47,812 bases of DNA from Nonomuraea deserti (GTDB taxonomy: Bacteria > Actinomycetota > Actinomycetes > Streptosporangiales > Streptosporangiaceae), in assembly GCF_004348685.1 (NCBI RefSeq), contig NZ_SMKO01000060.1, forward strand, positions 1-47,812. Direction: 5' to 3'. The notes below the pieces were generated by a model, which saw only the letters and a program-made list of their open reading frames with translations, ran no database searches and was not told the origin of the DNA. Of the stretch, positions 39,238 through 47,812 are shown in pieces. Both the position numbers and the translations under genes were made by a program. Position 1 is the first letter of the stretch. Every line of letters starts with the position of its first letter.

Positions 39238-42200
39238 ATGTCGCAGCCCGGGCGGAGAGATCGAACTGTGCAGCACGACGAGCGCACGATCGCGAGTCGG
39301 GTCAGGCGGTGGTCCGCGGTTGTGACGGCCGGCGCTCTGCTGACCGCGTCGCTGACGTCGGTGGGGGTGACGCCGGCGCAGGCAGCATCGAGCGACTTCA
39401 CCATCTTCAACGGTCGCACGACGGCGCCGATCCTGATCGACCCGTCCTACGGCGGCGACCACACCGATCGCGACTACATGCAGGTGCGCCGCGCGGTCCA
39501 GGACCTGCGTCAGGATGTCGCCATGGTGACCGGGGCGATCGATCCCGGTGAGGTGCAGAGCCTGTTCGTCGACGACGAGCCGGCCAAGGAGGCGCGGCTG
39601 GCGGAGGCCGACCAGAGCAGACTGCCGGCCCTGCTGACCGAGGCCGCGGGCCAGAAGACCGCGATCATCGTCGGCCAGCTCGGGCAGAGCCGGCTGATCG
39701 ACGAGATCGTCGGAGCCGGTAAGTTCGACGAGGCCGCCGGGATCCAGGGCAAGTGGGAGGCGTACGCGACCAAGACCGTCAAGAACCCGGTGCCCGGCGT
39801 CGACAAGGCACTGGTGGTCGCGGGCAGCGACGCCCGCGGGACGATCTACGGGATCTACTCCATCTCCGAGGAGATCGGCGTCTCGCCGTGGTACTGGTAC
39901 GCCGACGTGCCGGTCAAGCAGCGCGACGACATCAAGGTCGAAGGCAGGACCCGGGTCGACGACGGGCCGGACGTCAAGTACCGCGGAATCTTCGTCAACG
40001 ACGAGGAACGCACCATCGCGTGGGCGAAGAAGAAGTTCCCCACCGGCGACGGCACGCCCGATGTCCACTACTACCGGCACGTCTTCGAGCTGATGTTGCG
40101 GCTCAGGCTGAACACGCTGTGGCCGGCGATGCACCTGGCCTCGACGGCGTTCAACGCGGTCACCGACACCGGGACGTACGACAACGGAACGCCGGTCAAC
40201 GCTCGCGAGGCGGCAGCGTTCGGCGTGGTCGCGTCCTCCTCTCACGCGGAGCTGATGCTGCGCAACAACGAGGGCGAGTGGCGACAGTGGTACGCCCGCA
40301 ACAAGGACGCGCTCGACATCAAGGGCCCGGACGCCGTGTCGGCCTTCGACTACTCGATCAACAAGCCCGCGATCCTGGAGTACTGGCGCCAGCGTGTGGT
40401 CGCCAACGCCGGCTTCGAGAACATCCTCGCCCTGGGCATCCGCGGTGTGCACGACAGCGATCCGGTGTTCACGCCCGGTAACCCGTACGGGTTCAAGGAC
40501 AAGATCGAGATGGTGGCCGACGTCATTCGCGAGCAGCGCGAGCTGATCGCGCAGGTCTATGGCGGAGTCGACGCCGTGCCGCAGGTGTTCATCCCCTACA
40601 AGGAGATGAACGACCTTTACAACGCCGGGCTGAAGGACCACATCCCCGGCGACGTGACCCTGATGTGGGCCGAGGACAACCATGGCTATCTGCGCCAGGT
40701 GCCCACGCGGGCCGAAGCGGCCCGGTCCGGCGGGAACGGCGTCTACTATCACATCTCCTACTGGGGCGAGCCGAAGAGCTACCTGTGGCTGAACTCGACG
40801 CCCATGTCCCTGATGGTGCAGCAACTGCATCGGGCGTGGAATTCCGGCGCAGGGCGCTACTGGATCCTCAATGTCGGGGACATCAAGCCCGGCGAGATCA
40901 AGCTCGACCTGTTCGCCAAGCTCGCGTGGGACGTCAAGGGCTATGACGACACCAACATCGGGACGAAGTTCCTCACCGAGCACGTGCACAGGGACTTCCG
41001 GCTGAGGGGCGACAACGCTGCCGTCGTCGCGGACGCGCTGGAGAGGTTCGACGTACTCGAGAGCACCAAGCGCGCCGAGTCCTGGGGAGAGATCAACTCG
41101 TCCAACGCGAACTCAGGAAGAATCCACAACGGTCAGGTCTTCCCGTTCAGCGCCACCTCGGACGGTGACGAGCTCCAGCGCCACATCAACGAGTCCAACG
41201 AACTGGTGGCGATCCTCGAGGGTGTTTCCAGGAGGCTCGACCCCCGCTATCGTTCCGCGTTCTATCAGCAGGTGCTCCACCGGGTCCGGTCCTACCGCAA
41301 CATGGCCGAGCAGATCGGCTACTACTGGAAGAACCGGCTCGCCGCCGCCCAAGGCCGCTACGCCAGCGCGGGAAGCTACGAGCTGCTCTCGAAGCAGGCC
41401 CGTGAGCGCATCTTCACCGACGAGGACTACTGGAACACGATCAGCGGCGGCAAGTGGGACCATGCCATCGGCCACAGCCACCCAGAAGGCTTCCCGAACG
41501 AGGGCGCCGTCATGCTCACCAACGACCGGTATGCCCGGGTGGCCACCCCTACCGATGGGGTGGGCGCCGCCGCCGAGGGCAGCAAGGAGCCTGGGCGCGG
41601 CACGCTGACGTTCAACTCGGCCGCGCCCGACGACAAGCGGTTCTTCGACGTGTTCTCCCGGGACGACGTGGCCGGCCCGCAGGAGTGGGTCGCCGAGGCG
41701 GACGCTCGGTGGATCACCCTTTCCCGGCGCTCGGGCACGACGGCGACAGAGCAACGGGTCACGGTGACGGTCGCCAGGAACCACCCGGCCACGACGGGGA
41801 CGATCCGGGTCTTCAACGCCGCCCACGGCGCCAAGGTCGGCGACCCGGTCGCGACGTTCACGGTCGACGCGGAGCGGGCAGCCGTGGATCTGCGCCGTGT
41901 CGCCGAGCCGGCGCACCTGGAGGCCAACGGATACGTGGCCCTCGAGGCCGAGCACTTCTCCGAGAACGTGCCGGGCGCCGACGGCAGCCGGTGGGCCCCC
42001 CTTGCGGGCGTGGGCCAGCGCGGGGCATCGATGGGCAGCTTCCCGGAGATCGCGCCCCGGGTCGACTCCGGCTTCGAGACGACCGCCCGCCTGAGATACC
42101 GGGTCTACTTCACCTCCACCGGGAGGTTCACCGGAACCTTCTACCGGATTCCGACGCTGAACGAAGGCACAGAGGACGACGGCACGCCGCGAACCGCACG

Positions 42201-43353
42201 CACGGCGATCGGGCTCGACGAGCAGGCCCCCAGCCTGCTGCGCGGCAACTCAGTCGCCGGTACGAGCACCAGCCCCTGGGGATTCAACATCATGCAGGGA
42301 ATCGAACCCCTGAAGTTCACCATCGACGTGACCACCCCGGGGTACCACGACCTCGTGGTCTACCGCTCGGACGCGGCGATCCTCTTCGACCGGATCATCA
42401 TCGAGACGCGCGCCGGCGCGGCCGGTGACGGCCTTGTCGGCCCGCCCGAGAGCCCGAACAACATCGCCGCGCCCCAGAAGGCCACCGTGGCGCCTCGCCC
42501 TGACACGATGCCGGAGCTCCACCGGCTGCCCGCGATCCAGACGTCGGTGGGCGAGACGAGCACGGTCGAGGGTGTGCGGGATGTGAAGGCCGCGGAGTCC
42601 GACAACAAGACCGCCGTGTCGGTCGCGGTGAAGGACGGCCGCCTGCGGGTCACCGGGCACAGGGTGGGGATGGCCGAGCTCTCCATCACCGCCGGTGGTG
42701 GTGAGGCCTGGGTGGCGCCGGTCGCGGTGGGCCGGGCCGAGGGCGCGCCGACCGGCCCGTACCTGGAGCAGGACGGTCTGGCGGTCATCGATGCGGCCGA
42801 CGCGCTCGAGAAGAGCGCCGCCGCTCACGCGACCGGCAGCAACAACGGGACGCACGGCTGGGCACTGGCTCGTAACGGTCTCCAGGTCGTCCCGCCGGCC
42901 GACGCCGGCGCCAAGGCGCAGTGGCTGGCGACCTCGCCGGCCCAGGCCGAGGCGTTGTTCAAGGCCGGCCCGACACAGAAGGTCAACGGGAGCTCCGCGG
43001 CAGGAGCACCACCGCGGCTCGACTTCACCGTCGACATCCGGACCGGTGGCACGTACCACCTGTTCGCCAACACGAGCAACCCGAACCCCGACGCCGACTC
43101 CTACCACGTGCTCGTCGACGGGCAGTGGAGATACCACTCGAGCAAGTCCGGGCCGGAGACCGGGTTCGAGACCTGGTACGGCAGCACGAGCGTCGCCGCG
43201 GCCGCGTTGGCGCTCGCGCCGGGCGAGCACACGATCTCGCTGGCGCCCCGTGAGGCGGGGCTGGTGCTCAACCAGATCGTCCTGACCACGGACGACACCC
43301 CCGGCCTGACCGGCTTCCAGGACCCCAGCAGCCGGAGAGTGAGCGCCTCATGA
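39238..43353 (+). CDS. Secreted GH115 alpha-glucuronidase
   Basis: 1371 residues from an ATG with GAGAGGAGCGAGGG upstream. The signal peptide is long, with Arg pairs and a hydrophobic core, ending near TPAQAASS. The GH115 pattern is clear: VAGSDARGTIYGIYSISEEIGVSPWYWY (key RGTIYGIY and WYWYADVP), then YHYRHVFELMLRLRLNTLWPAMH-like text (here VFELMLRLRLNTLWPAMH), IPYKEMNDLYNAGL, DVTLMWAEDNHGYLR, GVYYHISYWGEPKSY and WILNVGDIKPGEIKLD. The C-terminal part has a GH115 beta-sandwich (about 890-1060, YVALEAEHFSENV) and another roughly 270-residue carbohydrate-binding-like region. The enzyme removes 4-O-methyl-glucuronic acid from xylan. The neighbouring GH62 and GH43 complete the set. Confidence 0.93.
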   Translation: MSQPGRRDRTVQHDERTIASRVRRWSAVVTAGALLTASLTSVGVTPAQAASSDFTIFNGRTTAPILIDPSYGGDHTDRDYMQVRRAVQDLRQDVAMVTGAIDPGEVQSLFVDDEPAKEARLAEADQSRLPALLTEAAGQKTAIIVGQLGQSRLIDEIVGAGKFDEAAGIQGKWEAYATKTVKNPVPGVDKALVVAGSDARGTIYGIYSISEEIGVSPWYWYADVPVKQRDDIKVEGRTRVDDGPDVKYRGIFVNDEERTIAWAKKKFPTGDGTPDVHYYRHVFELMLRLRLNTLWPAMHLASTAFNAVTDTGTYDNGTPVNAREAAAFGVVASSSHAELMLRNNEGEWRQWYARNKDALDIKGPDAVSAFDYSINKPAILEYWRQRVVANAGFENILALGIRGVHDSDPVFTPGNPYGFKDKIEMVADVIREQRELIAQVYGGVDAVPQVFIPYKEMNDLYNAGLKDHIPGDVTLMWAEDNHGYLRQVPTRAEAARSGGNGVYYHISYWGEPKSYLWLNSTPMSLMVQQLHRAWNSGAGRYWILNVGDIKPGEIKLDLFAKLAWDVKGYDDTNIGTKFLTEHVHRDFRLRGDNAAVVADALERFDVLESTKRAESWGEINSSNANSGRIHNGQVFPFSATSDGDELQRHINESNELVAILEGVSRRLDPRYRSAFYQQVLHRVRSYRNMAEQIGYYWKNRLAAAQGRYASAGSYELLSKQARERIFTDEDYWNTISGGKWDHAIGHSHPEGFPNEGAVMLTNDRYARVATPTDGVGAAAEGSKEPGRGTLTFNSAAPDDKRFFDVFSRDDVAGPQEWVAEADARWITLSRRSGTTATEQRVTVTVARNHPATTGTIRVFNAAHGAKVGDPVATFTVDAERAAVDLRRVAEPAHLEANGYVALEAEHFSENVPGADGSRWAPLAGVGQRGASMGSFPEIAPRVDSGFETTARLRYRVYFTSTGRFTGTFYRIPTLNEGTEDDGTPRTARTAIGLDEQAPSLLRGNSVAGTSTSPWGFNIMQGIEPLKFTIDVTTPGYHDLVVYRSDAAILFDRIIIETRAGAAGDGLVGPPESPNNIAAPQKATVAPRPDTMPELHRLPAIQTSVGETSTVEGVRDVKAAESDNKTAVSVAVKDGRLRVTGHRVGMAELSITAGGGEAWVAPVAVGRAEGAPTGPYLEQDGLAVIDAADALEKSAAAHATGSNNGTHGWALARNGLQVVPPADAGAKAQWLATSPAQAEALFKAGPTQKVNGSSAAGAPPRLDFTVDIRTGGTYHLFANTSNPNPDADSYHVLVDGQWRYHSSKSGPETGFETWYGSTSVAAAALALAPGEHTISLAPREAGLVLNQIVLTTDDTPGLTGFQDPSSRRVSAS

Positions 43354-43402
43354 CGCCCTGACATCGAGCACACCTTCGGAGCACATGACCCCGCGCTTCG
43401 GC

Positions 43403-44425
43403 TCAGGCGGGCGGGGGCGCGGCAGGCGCGGTGCTCTCGCGTACGACGAGCTCGGTAGCCAGTTCGACGCGGCTTTGTGGCGGCTGCTCGCCGTTGGCCA
43501 GCTTCAGCAGCATGGAGGTGGCCGCGGCGGCCATCTCGGCGAGGGGCTGGCGGATGGTGGTCAACGGTGGGATGGCCCATCGCACCGAAGGCATGTCGTC
43601 GAAGCCGATCACGCTGAGATCGTCCGGGATGCGCAGGCCGAGCTGGTGGACCGCGTGGTAGACGCCGATGGCCTGGCCGTCGTTGGTGGCGAAGATCGCA
43701 GTCGGCCGGTCGGGCAGGCGCAGCATGCGGTGCGCCTCGGCCAGGCCGCCCTCGATCAGAAAGTCCCCCCGGCCGACCAACTCCGGATCAACGGGCACGC
43801 CGGCCATGTCCAGGGCGGTGCGATAGCCGTCGAGACGGGCCCGGCTGGACAGCGCGGAGTCCGGCCCGGTGATGATGCCGATGCGGCGGTGCCCGAGCTC
43901 CAGGAGGTGGCGGGTGGCCGTGAGCCCGCCGTTCCAGTTGCCGGCGCCGACCGAGGGGATGTTCCTCGCGGGGGCGTCGGCCGGATCCAGCAGGACGAGC
44001 GGGATCTCGCGGCGGGCGAGCTGTTCGTGCTGACGTTCGGTCAGGCCCGAGAACACCGCGATCACACCACTCGGGCGGCGCCGTAACACGCCCTCCAGCC
44101 AGGCGTCTGCGGCGGTGCGGTCACAGCACAGGTCCGATATCCCCACCGTGAGCTCGTGCTCCCGCGCGACCCGCGCCACACCTTTGGTGATCTCGACGGG
44201 ATAGTCGCCCTCCAGCGCGTGGAAGGCCAGCTCGACCAGGGCTGTCGGCGTGGAGCGGCGGCGCTGTCGCCGGTAGCCGTGCCGGCGGATGAGCTCCTCC
44301 ACGGCGGCGCGGGTTTCGGACGACACCTCGGACCGGCCGTTCACGACCTTGGAGACCGTCGCGGTGGAAACGCCCGCCAGCTCGGCGAGCTGAGCGATGG
44401 TGAGAGGAGACGACTCCGCGGTCAT
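43403..44425 (-). CDS. LacI family transcriptional regulator, intact
   Basis: 340 residues. The helix-turn-helix is LTIAQLAELAGVSTATVSKVVNGR (key LAGVSTATVSKVVNG), the hinge is present, and the sugar-binding domain is complete, with NIPSVGAGNWNGGL, ATNDGQAIGVYHAV and IGFDDMPSVRWAIPPLTTIRQP (key GFDDMPSVRWAIPP). It converges with GH115 and is upstream of GH62/GH43, transcribed in the same direction as those genes. It may control one or both xylan transcripts. No ribosome-binding site; a TAGACT box six bases before the ATG suggests a leaderless start. Confidence 0.9.
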   Translation of the reverse strand: MTAESSPLTIAQLAELAGVSTATVSKVVNGRSEVSSETRAAVEELIRRHGYRRQRRRSTPTALVELAFHALEGDYPVEITKGVARVAREHELTVGISDLCCDRTAADAWLEGVLRRRPSGVIAVFSGLTERQHEQLARREIPLVLLDPADAPARNIPSVGAGNWNGGLTATRHLLELGHRRIGIITGPDSALSSRARLDGYRTALDMAGVPVDPELVGRGDFLIEGGLAEAHRMLRLPDRPTAIFATNDGQAIGVYHAVHQLGLRIPDDLSVIGFDDMPSVRWAIPPLTTIRQPLAEMAAAATSMLLKLANGEQPPQSRVELATELVVRESTAPAAPPPA

Positions 44426-44431
44426 GGCGGC

Positions 44432-44437
44432 AGTCTA
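44432..44437 (-). promoter_or_regulatory. Leaderless -10 box for the LacI gene
   Basis: On the leftward strand TAGACT is followed by six bases and the ATG at 44425. The same hexamer and the same distance occur before the TetR gene at 38041. Confidence 0.55.
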
Positions 44438-44479
44438 ATCACGGAGTACGGGCAGGCGCGGGTGCCGTCCTGGACGGTG

Positions 44480-44508
44480 GGCGGGCTCGGCCTCGCACCG
44501 AGCCCGCC
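44480..44508 (-). terminator. Terminator of the GH43-GH62 transcript
   Basis: GGCGGGCTCGG (44480-44490) and CCGAGCCCGCC (44498-44508) form a perfect 11-bp stem with a 7-base loop, 34 bases beyond the GH62 stop. A second dyad CCGGCTC/GAGCCGG (44512-44527) lies before it in the direction of transcription. Confidence 0.8.
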
Positions 44509-44542
44509 ACGCCGGCTCCCGAGCCGGACCCGTGTCACGCCG

Positions 44543-46000
44543 TCAGCGCTGCAGTGTCAGCAGGCCCGGCCGGTAGGGCAGGAGGCCGTAGTCGCCGCCG
44601 GAGTTGGGGCTGCGTCCCTGGTAGAGCAGCTGCAGGTTGCAGGGATCAACGGTGAAGGTCTGATCGGCGCCGGTGCGGATCAGCTCTCCGTGGCTGATGT
44701 CGTTGGTCCAGGTGGCGCCGCTGTTGGCCTTGCCGGCGAACGGGTTGCTCTCGGTGGCGGCCTGCGGTGTCCACGAACCGTTCAGGCTGGTGGCGGTGAA
44801 CGAGCGGAAGTAGCGGCCCTGCGAGCCGATCGCCTCGACGAGCATGAGGTAGCGGTTCTGGCCCTGGAGCTTGTAGACCTGAACGCCTTCGAACAGGTTG
44901 TTCGTCGTGTCGCTCATGATCACCGTCGAGGTGGTGCCGAAGCTGCCGGGGAAGTTCCCGATGGGCATGCTCGCGCGGTAGATCTTGCCGTTGTCCCCGG
45001 CGAAGAACAGGTACATCGTGGTGCTGTCACCGATGAGCGTCTGGTCGATGGGTCCCGTTCCGGAGCCTGAGATGCTGCCGGAGAAGAGCACCTGCTCCGA
45101 TGACCAGCCATTCGGATTGGTGGGGTCGCTGGAGGTCCTGTAGGAGAAGGCGGTCCCGCCCCACTGGTAGGCGAGCACCCAGATGTTCCTGGGGGCGAAG
45201 TAGAACAGCGTGGGCGCGACGGTGGCGGAGGACATCGTGTTCTGGCTCGCCGAGGCCATCTCGGACCAGTTGGTGAAGGGGCTGAAGTTCATCGAGCCCC
45301 ACCTCGTGCCCGTGTCGTGTGTCGTGGCGTAGACGAGATGCCGGCCGTTGTAGGGGGCCACGGTGAAGTCCTTGAGCGAGACCCAGCCCGACTTCGGGGT
45401 GGCCAGCTGGCCGGTCGAGGTCCAGCGGTAGGTCGACGGAAGATCGCACTGGCCGGGGTCCGGGTTGCCGCCGTCGACCCGGACGAGCTGCCATTGCTGG
45501 TTGGCGCCGTTCCAGTCGTCGTACTGGACGATGTTCGCGCCGTCGGCGGTGGAGGCGCCCTGTACCTCCAGGGCCTTGTTGCTGTGGCGCGAGATGAACC
45601 GCACGTGGCCGTCGGAGCTGTCGGCCAGCCGCCACTGCTGGTTGGTGCCGTTGTGGTCGGTCCACTGCACGATCGCGCCGCCGTTGGCGGTCGACCAGTT
45701 GTGGACGTCCAGGACCTTGCCGGAGTGGCGGGACTTGATGCGGTAGTAGCCGCCGCCGGAGTCGACGAACTGCCACTGCTGCTGGTTGCCGTTGTTACGC
45801 GACCACTGGGTGATGCGGCCGCCGTCGGCGGTCGAGAGGTTGTAGACGTCCAGGGCCTTGCCGCTGTTGCGGTTGATCAGGACGTACCAGGCGTTGGTGT
45901 CGACGGTGGCCGCATGGGCGGACTGAGTCTGGAGGCCGACGAACAGGCTCGCCAGTAAGGTGGCCACCGTCGCGACGACGGCCAGGGATCTGGTTTTCAC
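44543..46000 (-). CDS. GH62 arabinofuranosidase with N-terminal ricin-B lectin (CBM13)
   Basis: 485 residues from a GTG at 46000. The signal peptide ends SAHAATVD. A three-lobed ricin-B lectin (about 33-170) shows the Q-x-W repeats NQQQWQFV, NQQWRLAD and NQQWQLVR. The GH62 five-bladed propeller follows (about 185-485), with the catalytic base in SLKDFTVAPYNGRH, the assisting Asp in GPIDQTLIGD and the acid Glu in NNLFEGVQVYKLQGQ. GH62 enzymes take arabinose off arabinoxylan. The gene lies 15 bases after the GH43 gene. Its lectin DNA is identical over at least 289 bases to that of GH43. Confidence 0.93.
   Translation of the reverse strand: MKTRSLAVVATVATLLASLFVGLQTQSAHAATVDTNAWYVLINRNSGKALDVYNLSTADGGRITQWSRNNGNQQQWQFVDSGGGYYRIKSRHSGKVLDVHNWSTANGGAIVQWTDHNGTNQQWRLADSSDGHVRFISRHSNKALEVQGASTADGANIVQYDDWNGANQQWQLVRVDGGNPDPGQCDLPSTYRWTSTGQLATPKSGWVSLKDFTVAPYNGRHLVYATTHDTGTRWGSMNFSPFTNWSEMASASQNTMSSATVAPTLFYFAPRNIWVLAYQWGGTAFSYRTSSDPTNPNGWSSEQVLFSGSISGSGTGPIDQTLIGDSTTMYLFFAGDNGKIYRASMPIGNFPGSFGTTSTVIMSDTTNNLFEGVQVYKLQGQNRYLMLVEAIGSQGRYFRSFTATSLNGSWTPQAATESNPFAGKANSGATWTNDISHGELIRTGADQTFTVDPCNLQLLYQGRSPNSGGDYGLLPYRPGLLTLQR
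45481..45769. repeat. Lectin-module DNA repeat, copy A
   Basis: 289 bases identical, by direct comparison, to 47524-47812, including third codon positions. The distance between copies is 2043 bases (681 codons), and both are read in the same frame. Copy B is cut by the window edge, so the true repeat may be longer. Before 45481 the two sequences diverge. Confidence 0.95.
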
Positions 46001-46015
46001 GTCTGTGCCTTTCGG

Positions 46016-47812
46016 TCAGGGGGTGGTGAGATCGAAGCGGCGCACGGTGACCGCGCCGCCGAGGGACTGGGTGGCGTAGTTGAAGATTCCGAAGCGGTAA
46101 CCCATGAAGAACTGCCAGGCGTTGTTCAAGGTGAAGGCCGGGCCGAGGCTCACGAAGGTGCTGCCGTCGGTGCTGTAGGAGAAGCGGGCCTGCCTGCCGG
46201 AACCGGGCCGGATGTCGGCGTTGACTCGCAACCAGATCCGGCCGCCCGAGACGTTCGCGCTCGCCGCCTCGGCCCCGGTGCCGGTGGTCTGCCACGAACT
46301 GTTCATGGTCAGCCCGTTCGTCATCACGACCCGGTTGACGCCGTTGTCGCGTTTGACGCCGATCCAGGCCGACTGGTCGCGCAGCATGGCGAGCCCGGCG
46401 CGGTCGCCGTTGGTCATCTGTGAGTAGTCGAGTTCGATCGTCGCCGTCGACGACGGGCCCTGGATGCGGTGGGTCAGGGTGTTGCGGGCGTTGTAGAGGT
46501 CGCCTGTGACGGTCGCGGTCTGCAGGCGCAGGCCGTTGCCGGTGGAGAAGCGGCTGGTGTCGGGATTGTGATTCCATTCCCAGCGGTGGCCGAGACCGCC
46601 CGAGGCGAAGGTGTCGGGGCCGATCATGGACGCCACGGTCCGGCTGGTCTGGATGTCCGGCTTCGGGTAGTTGACACCCCAGCCGCCGTTGACGGTACGC
46701 ACGATCGGCCAGTCGCCGGTCCAGGTGATCGGCGCGAGTGCGGGGACGCGGCCGCCGGGGTAGGCGTCGACGAACGACATGTAGTACCAGGCGCCGTTCT
46801 GGGTCTGGACGAGCCCGCCCTGGTGGGGCACGCCGCCGCCGGAGATGGGGCCGGGCATGTCGAGCAGGACCTGGCGCATCTCGTACGGACCCCACGGCGA
46901 GGTGGAGCGGAGCACGTACTGACCGTTGGCGGGGCGGGTCAGCCAGATGTAGTAGTAGCCGTTGCGCTTGTAGAAGCGGGCGCCTTCCAGGGTGCCGACG
47001 CTGCTCGGGGTCTGGAACACCTGCTGGGCACGCACCTGGCTGAGCCCGTCGGGCGTGAGCTGGGCCACGCTGATGGTGCCGTTGCCGTAGGCGACGTACA
47101 TGGTGTCGTCGGAGTCGATCAGCAGGCCGGCGTCGTAGTAGCAGTTGTTGATCTGTGAGCGCTTGCTCCACGTGCCGTCCACGGCGGGGGCGGTGTAAAC
47201 GTAGGTCCGGTTGAACTCGACGCAGCCGATCCAGTAGTAGGTGCTGTTGCTGGGCCGGTAGTTCAGGGTCGAGGCCCAGATGCCCTTCACGTACGCCCGG
47301 CCGCCGTCGAGGTCGTAGGCGCCCGAGCCGAAGTCGAGTCTGGGGACCGAATGGCCGGCGTACTCCCAGTCGACCAGGTTGTAGGAGCGCAGGATCGGCG
47401 CGCCCGGCGAGTAGTGCATCGTCGAGGCCGAGTAGTAGTAGGCGTCGCCGACCCGGATGATGTCGCCGTCGGCGAAGTCCTGCCAGACGACCGGGTTGGT
47501 GTAGTCGCTGTTGCCGTTGACCGGGACGAGCTGCCATTGCTGGTTGGCGCCGTTCCAGTCGTCGTACTGGACGATGTTCGCGCCGTCGGCGGTGGAGGCG
47601 CCCTGTACCTCCAGGGCCTTGTTGCTGTGGCGCGAGATGAACCGCACGTGGCCGTCGGAGCTGTCGGCCAGCCGCCACTGCTGGTTGGTGCCGTTGTGGT
47701 CGGTCCACTGCACGATCGCGCCGCCGTTGGCGGTCGACCAGTTGTGGACGTCCAGGACCTTGCCGGAGTGGCGGGACTTGATGCGGTAGTAGCCGCCGCC
47801 GGAGTCGACGAA
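46016..47812 (-). CDS. GH43 enzyme with ricin-B lectin (CBM13), partial
   Basis: The gene enters from the right edge, so its signal peptide and first lectin lobe are not visible; 598 residues are in the window. It starts inside the lectin (FVDSGGGYYRIKSRHSGKV) and continues through NQQWRLAD and NQQWQLVP. The GH43 propeller begins at NPVVWQDFADGDIIRVG with the base Asp, the middle Asp is in YYDAGLLIDSDD and the acid Glu in SVGTLEGARFYKR. A C-terminal beta-sandwich of the GH43 two-domain group ends the protein (VTGDLYNARNTLTHRI). Likely a beta-xylosidase or arabinofuranosidase acting on xylan. It is upstream of GH62 in one transcript. Confidence 0.92.
   Translation of the reverse strand, partial: FVDSGGGYYRIKSRHSGKVLDVHNWSTANGGAIVQWTDHNGTNQQWRLADSSDGHVRFISRHSNKALEVQGASTADGANIVQYDDWNGANQQWQLVPVNGNSDYTNPVVWQDFADGDIIRVGDAYYYSASTMHYSPGAPILRSYNLVDWEYAGHSVPRLDFGSGAYDLDGGRAYVKGIWASTLNYRPSNSTYYWIGCVEFNRTYVYTAPAVDGTWSKRSQINNCYYDAGLLIDSDDTMYVAYGNGTISVAQLTPDGLSQVRAQQVFQTPSSVGTLEGARFYKRNGYYYIWLTRPANGQYVLRSTSPWGPYEMRQVLLDMPGPISGGGVPHQGGLVQTQNGAWYYMSFVDAYPGGRVPALAPITWTGDWPIVRTVNGGWGVNYPKPDIQTSRTVASMIGPDTFASGGLGHRWEWNHNPDTSRFSTGNGLRLQTATVTGDLYNARNTLTHRIQGPSSTATIELDYSQMTNGDRAGLAMLRDQSAWIGVKRDNGVNRVVMTNGLTMNSSWQTTGTGAEAASANVSGGRIWLRVNADIRPGSGRQARFSYSTDGSTFVSLGPAFTLNNAWQFFMGYRFGIFNYATQSLGGAVTVRRFDLTTP
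47524..47812. repeat. Lectin-module DNA repeat, copy B (cut by window end)
   Basis: The partner of 45481-45769; every base that I compared is the same. It encodes the second and third lobes of the GH43 lectin. The repeat continues past the window edge. Confidence 0.95.

Noticed and set aside
39130..40989. Leftward 619-codon frame opposite GH115
   Set aside because: Antisense shadow with low-complexity Val/Asp/Arg text; GH115 motifs on the other strand are unmistakable.

Overview
The window is high-GC DNA (roughly 70 %) with frequent GTG starts, many 4-base ATGA overlaps, a mycothiol-type maleylpyruvate isomerase, a SigE-type ECF sigma factor, a 611-residue FadE5-like acyl-CoA dehydrogenase and ricin-B-tailed xylan-degrading enzymes. 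This fits a soil actinomycete, probably Streptosporangiales (Nonomuraea-like). The genus cannot be fixed from sequence reading alone.

Layout. (1) 1-217: start of a repeat-rich, Pro-rich protein running off the left edge. (2) 401-3798: a compact operon with a truncated MauE-like gene, a membrane-anchored thioredoxin fold (CRPC), a small S26 signal peptidase, an ABC exporter and two small cysteine-rich precursor peptides (6 and 8 Cys) that share a leader and a Cys scaffold. I read it as a disulfide-rich secreted-peptide system and do not recognise it as a characterised family; it is the best candidate for something undescribed. (3) 3932-5032: a 41-residue ORF and an out-of-frame deletion scar joining an ECF41-type sigma factor to the end of an NADH-dehydrogenase-like gene. 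(4) 5091-13573: two membrane proteins, an ArsB/NhaD-type permease with a CBS protein, a divergent SDR/GbsR pair around a near-perfect operator, an ECF sigma factor with its membrane partner, and a divergent MFS/LysR pair. (5) 13852-18370: an IclR-controlled gentisate pathway (3-hydroxybenzoate 6-hydroxylase type monooxygenase, gentisate dioxygenase, mycothiol-dependent isomerase, fumarylpyruvate hydrolase). (6) 18401-25808: a MarR-controlled acyl-CoA catabolic divergon (ligase; SDR, amidohydrolase, MaoC, FadE5-like) followed by an intact NDH-2-like oxidoreductase. (7) 25878-31122: a sugar-type ABC importer operon with an amidase upstream. (8) 31555-38619: a truncated histidine kinase, a RsbW-like ATPase, a large AAA/LuxR regulator, an AhpD-type protein behind a CsoR-like operator, and a TetR/MFS drug-efflux pair with two operators. 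(9) 38673-47812: a hemicellulose locus with a broken LacI, a GH115 alpha-glucuronidase, an intact LacI, and GH62 and GH43 enzymes whose lectin modules share an identical DNA block of at least 289 bp.

How the genes work together. The peptide operon holds export, leader removal, oxidative folding and substrates in one transcript. The gentisate and acyl-CoA blocks are catabolic modules, each with its own regulator. GH115, GH62 and GH43 would strip glucuronic acid and arabinose from glucuronoarabinoxylan outside the cell and cut xylo-oligosaccharides. Several start codons have no Shine-Dalgarno sequence and instead a TANNNT box exactly 6 bases upstream, so leaderless transcription appears common among the regulators here. 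At least four loci (mauE-like, sigma/NDH scar, LacI, possibly the kinase) show deletion decay.
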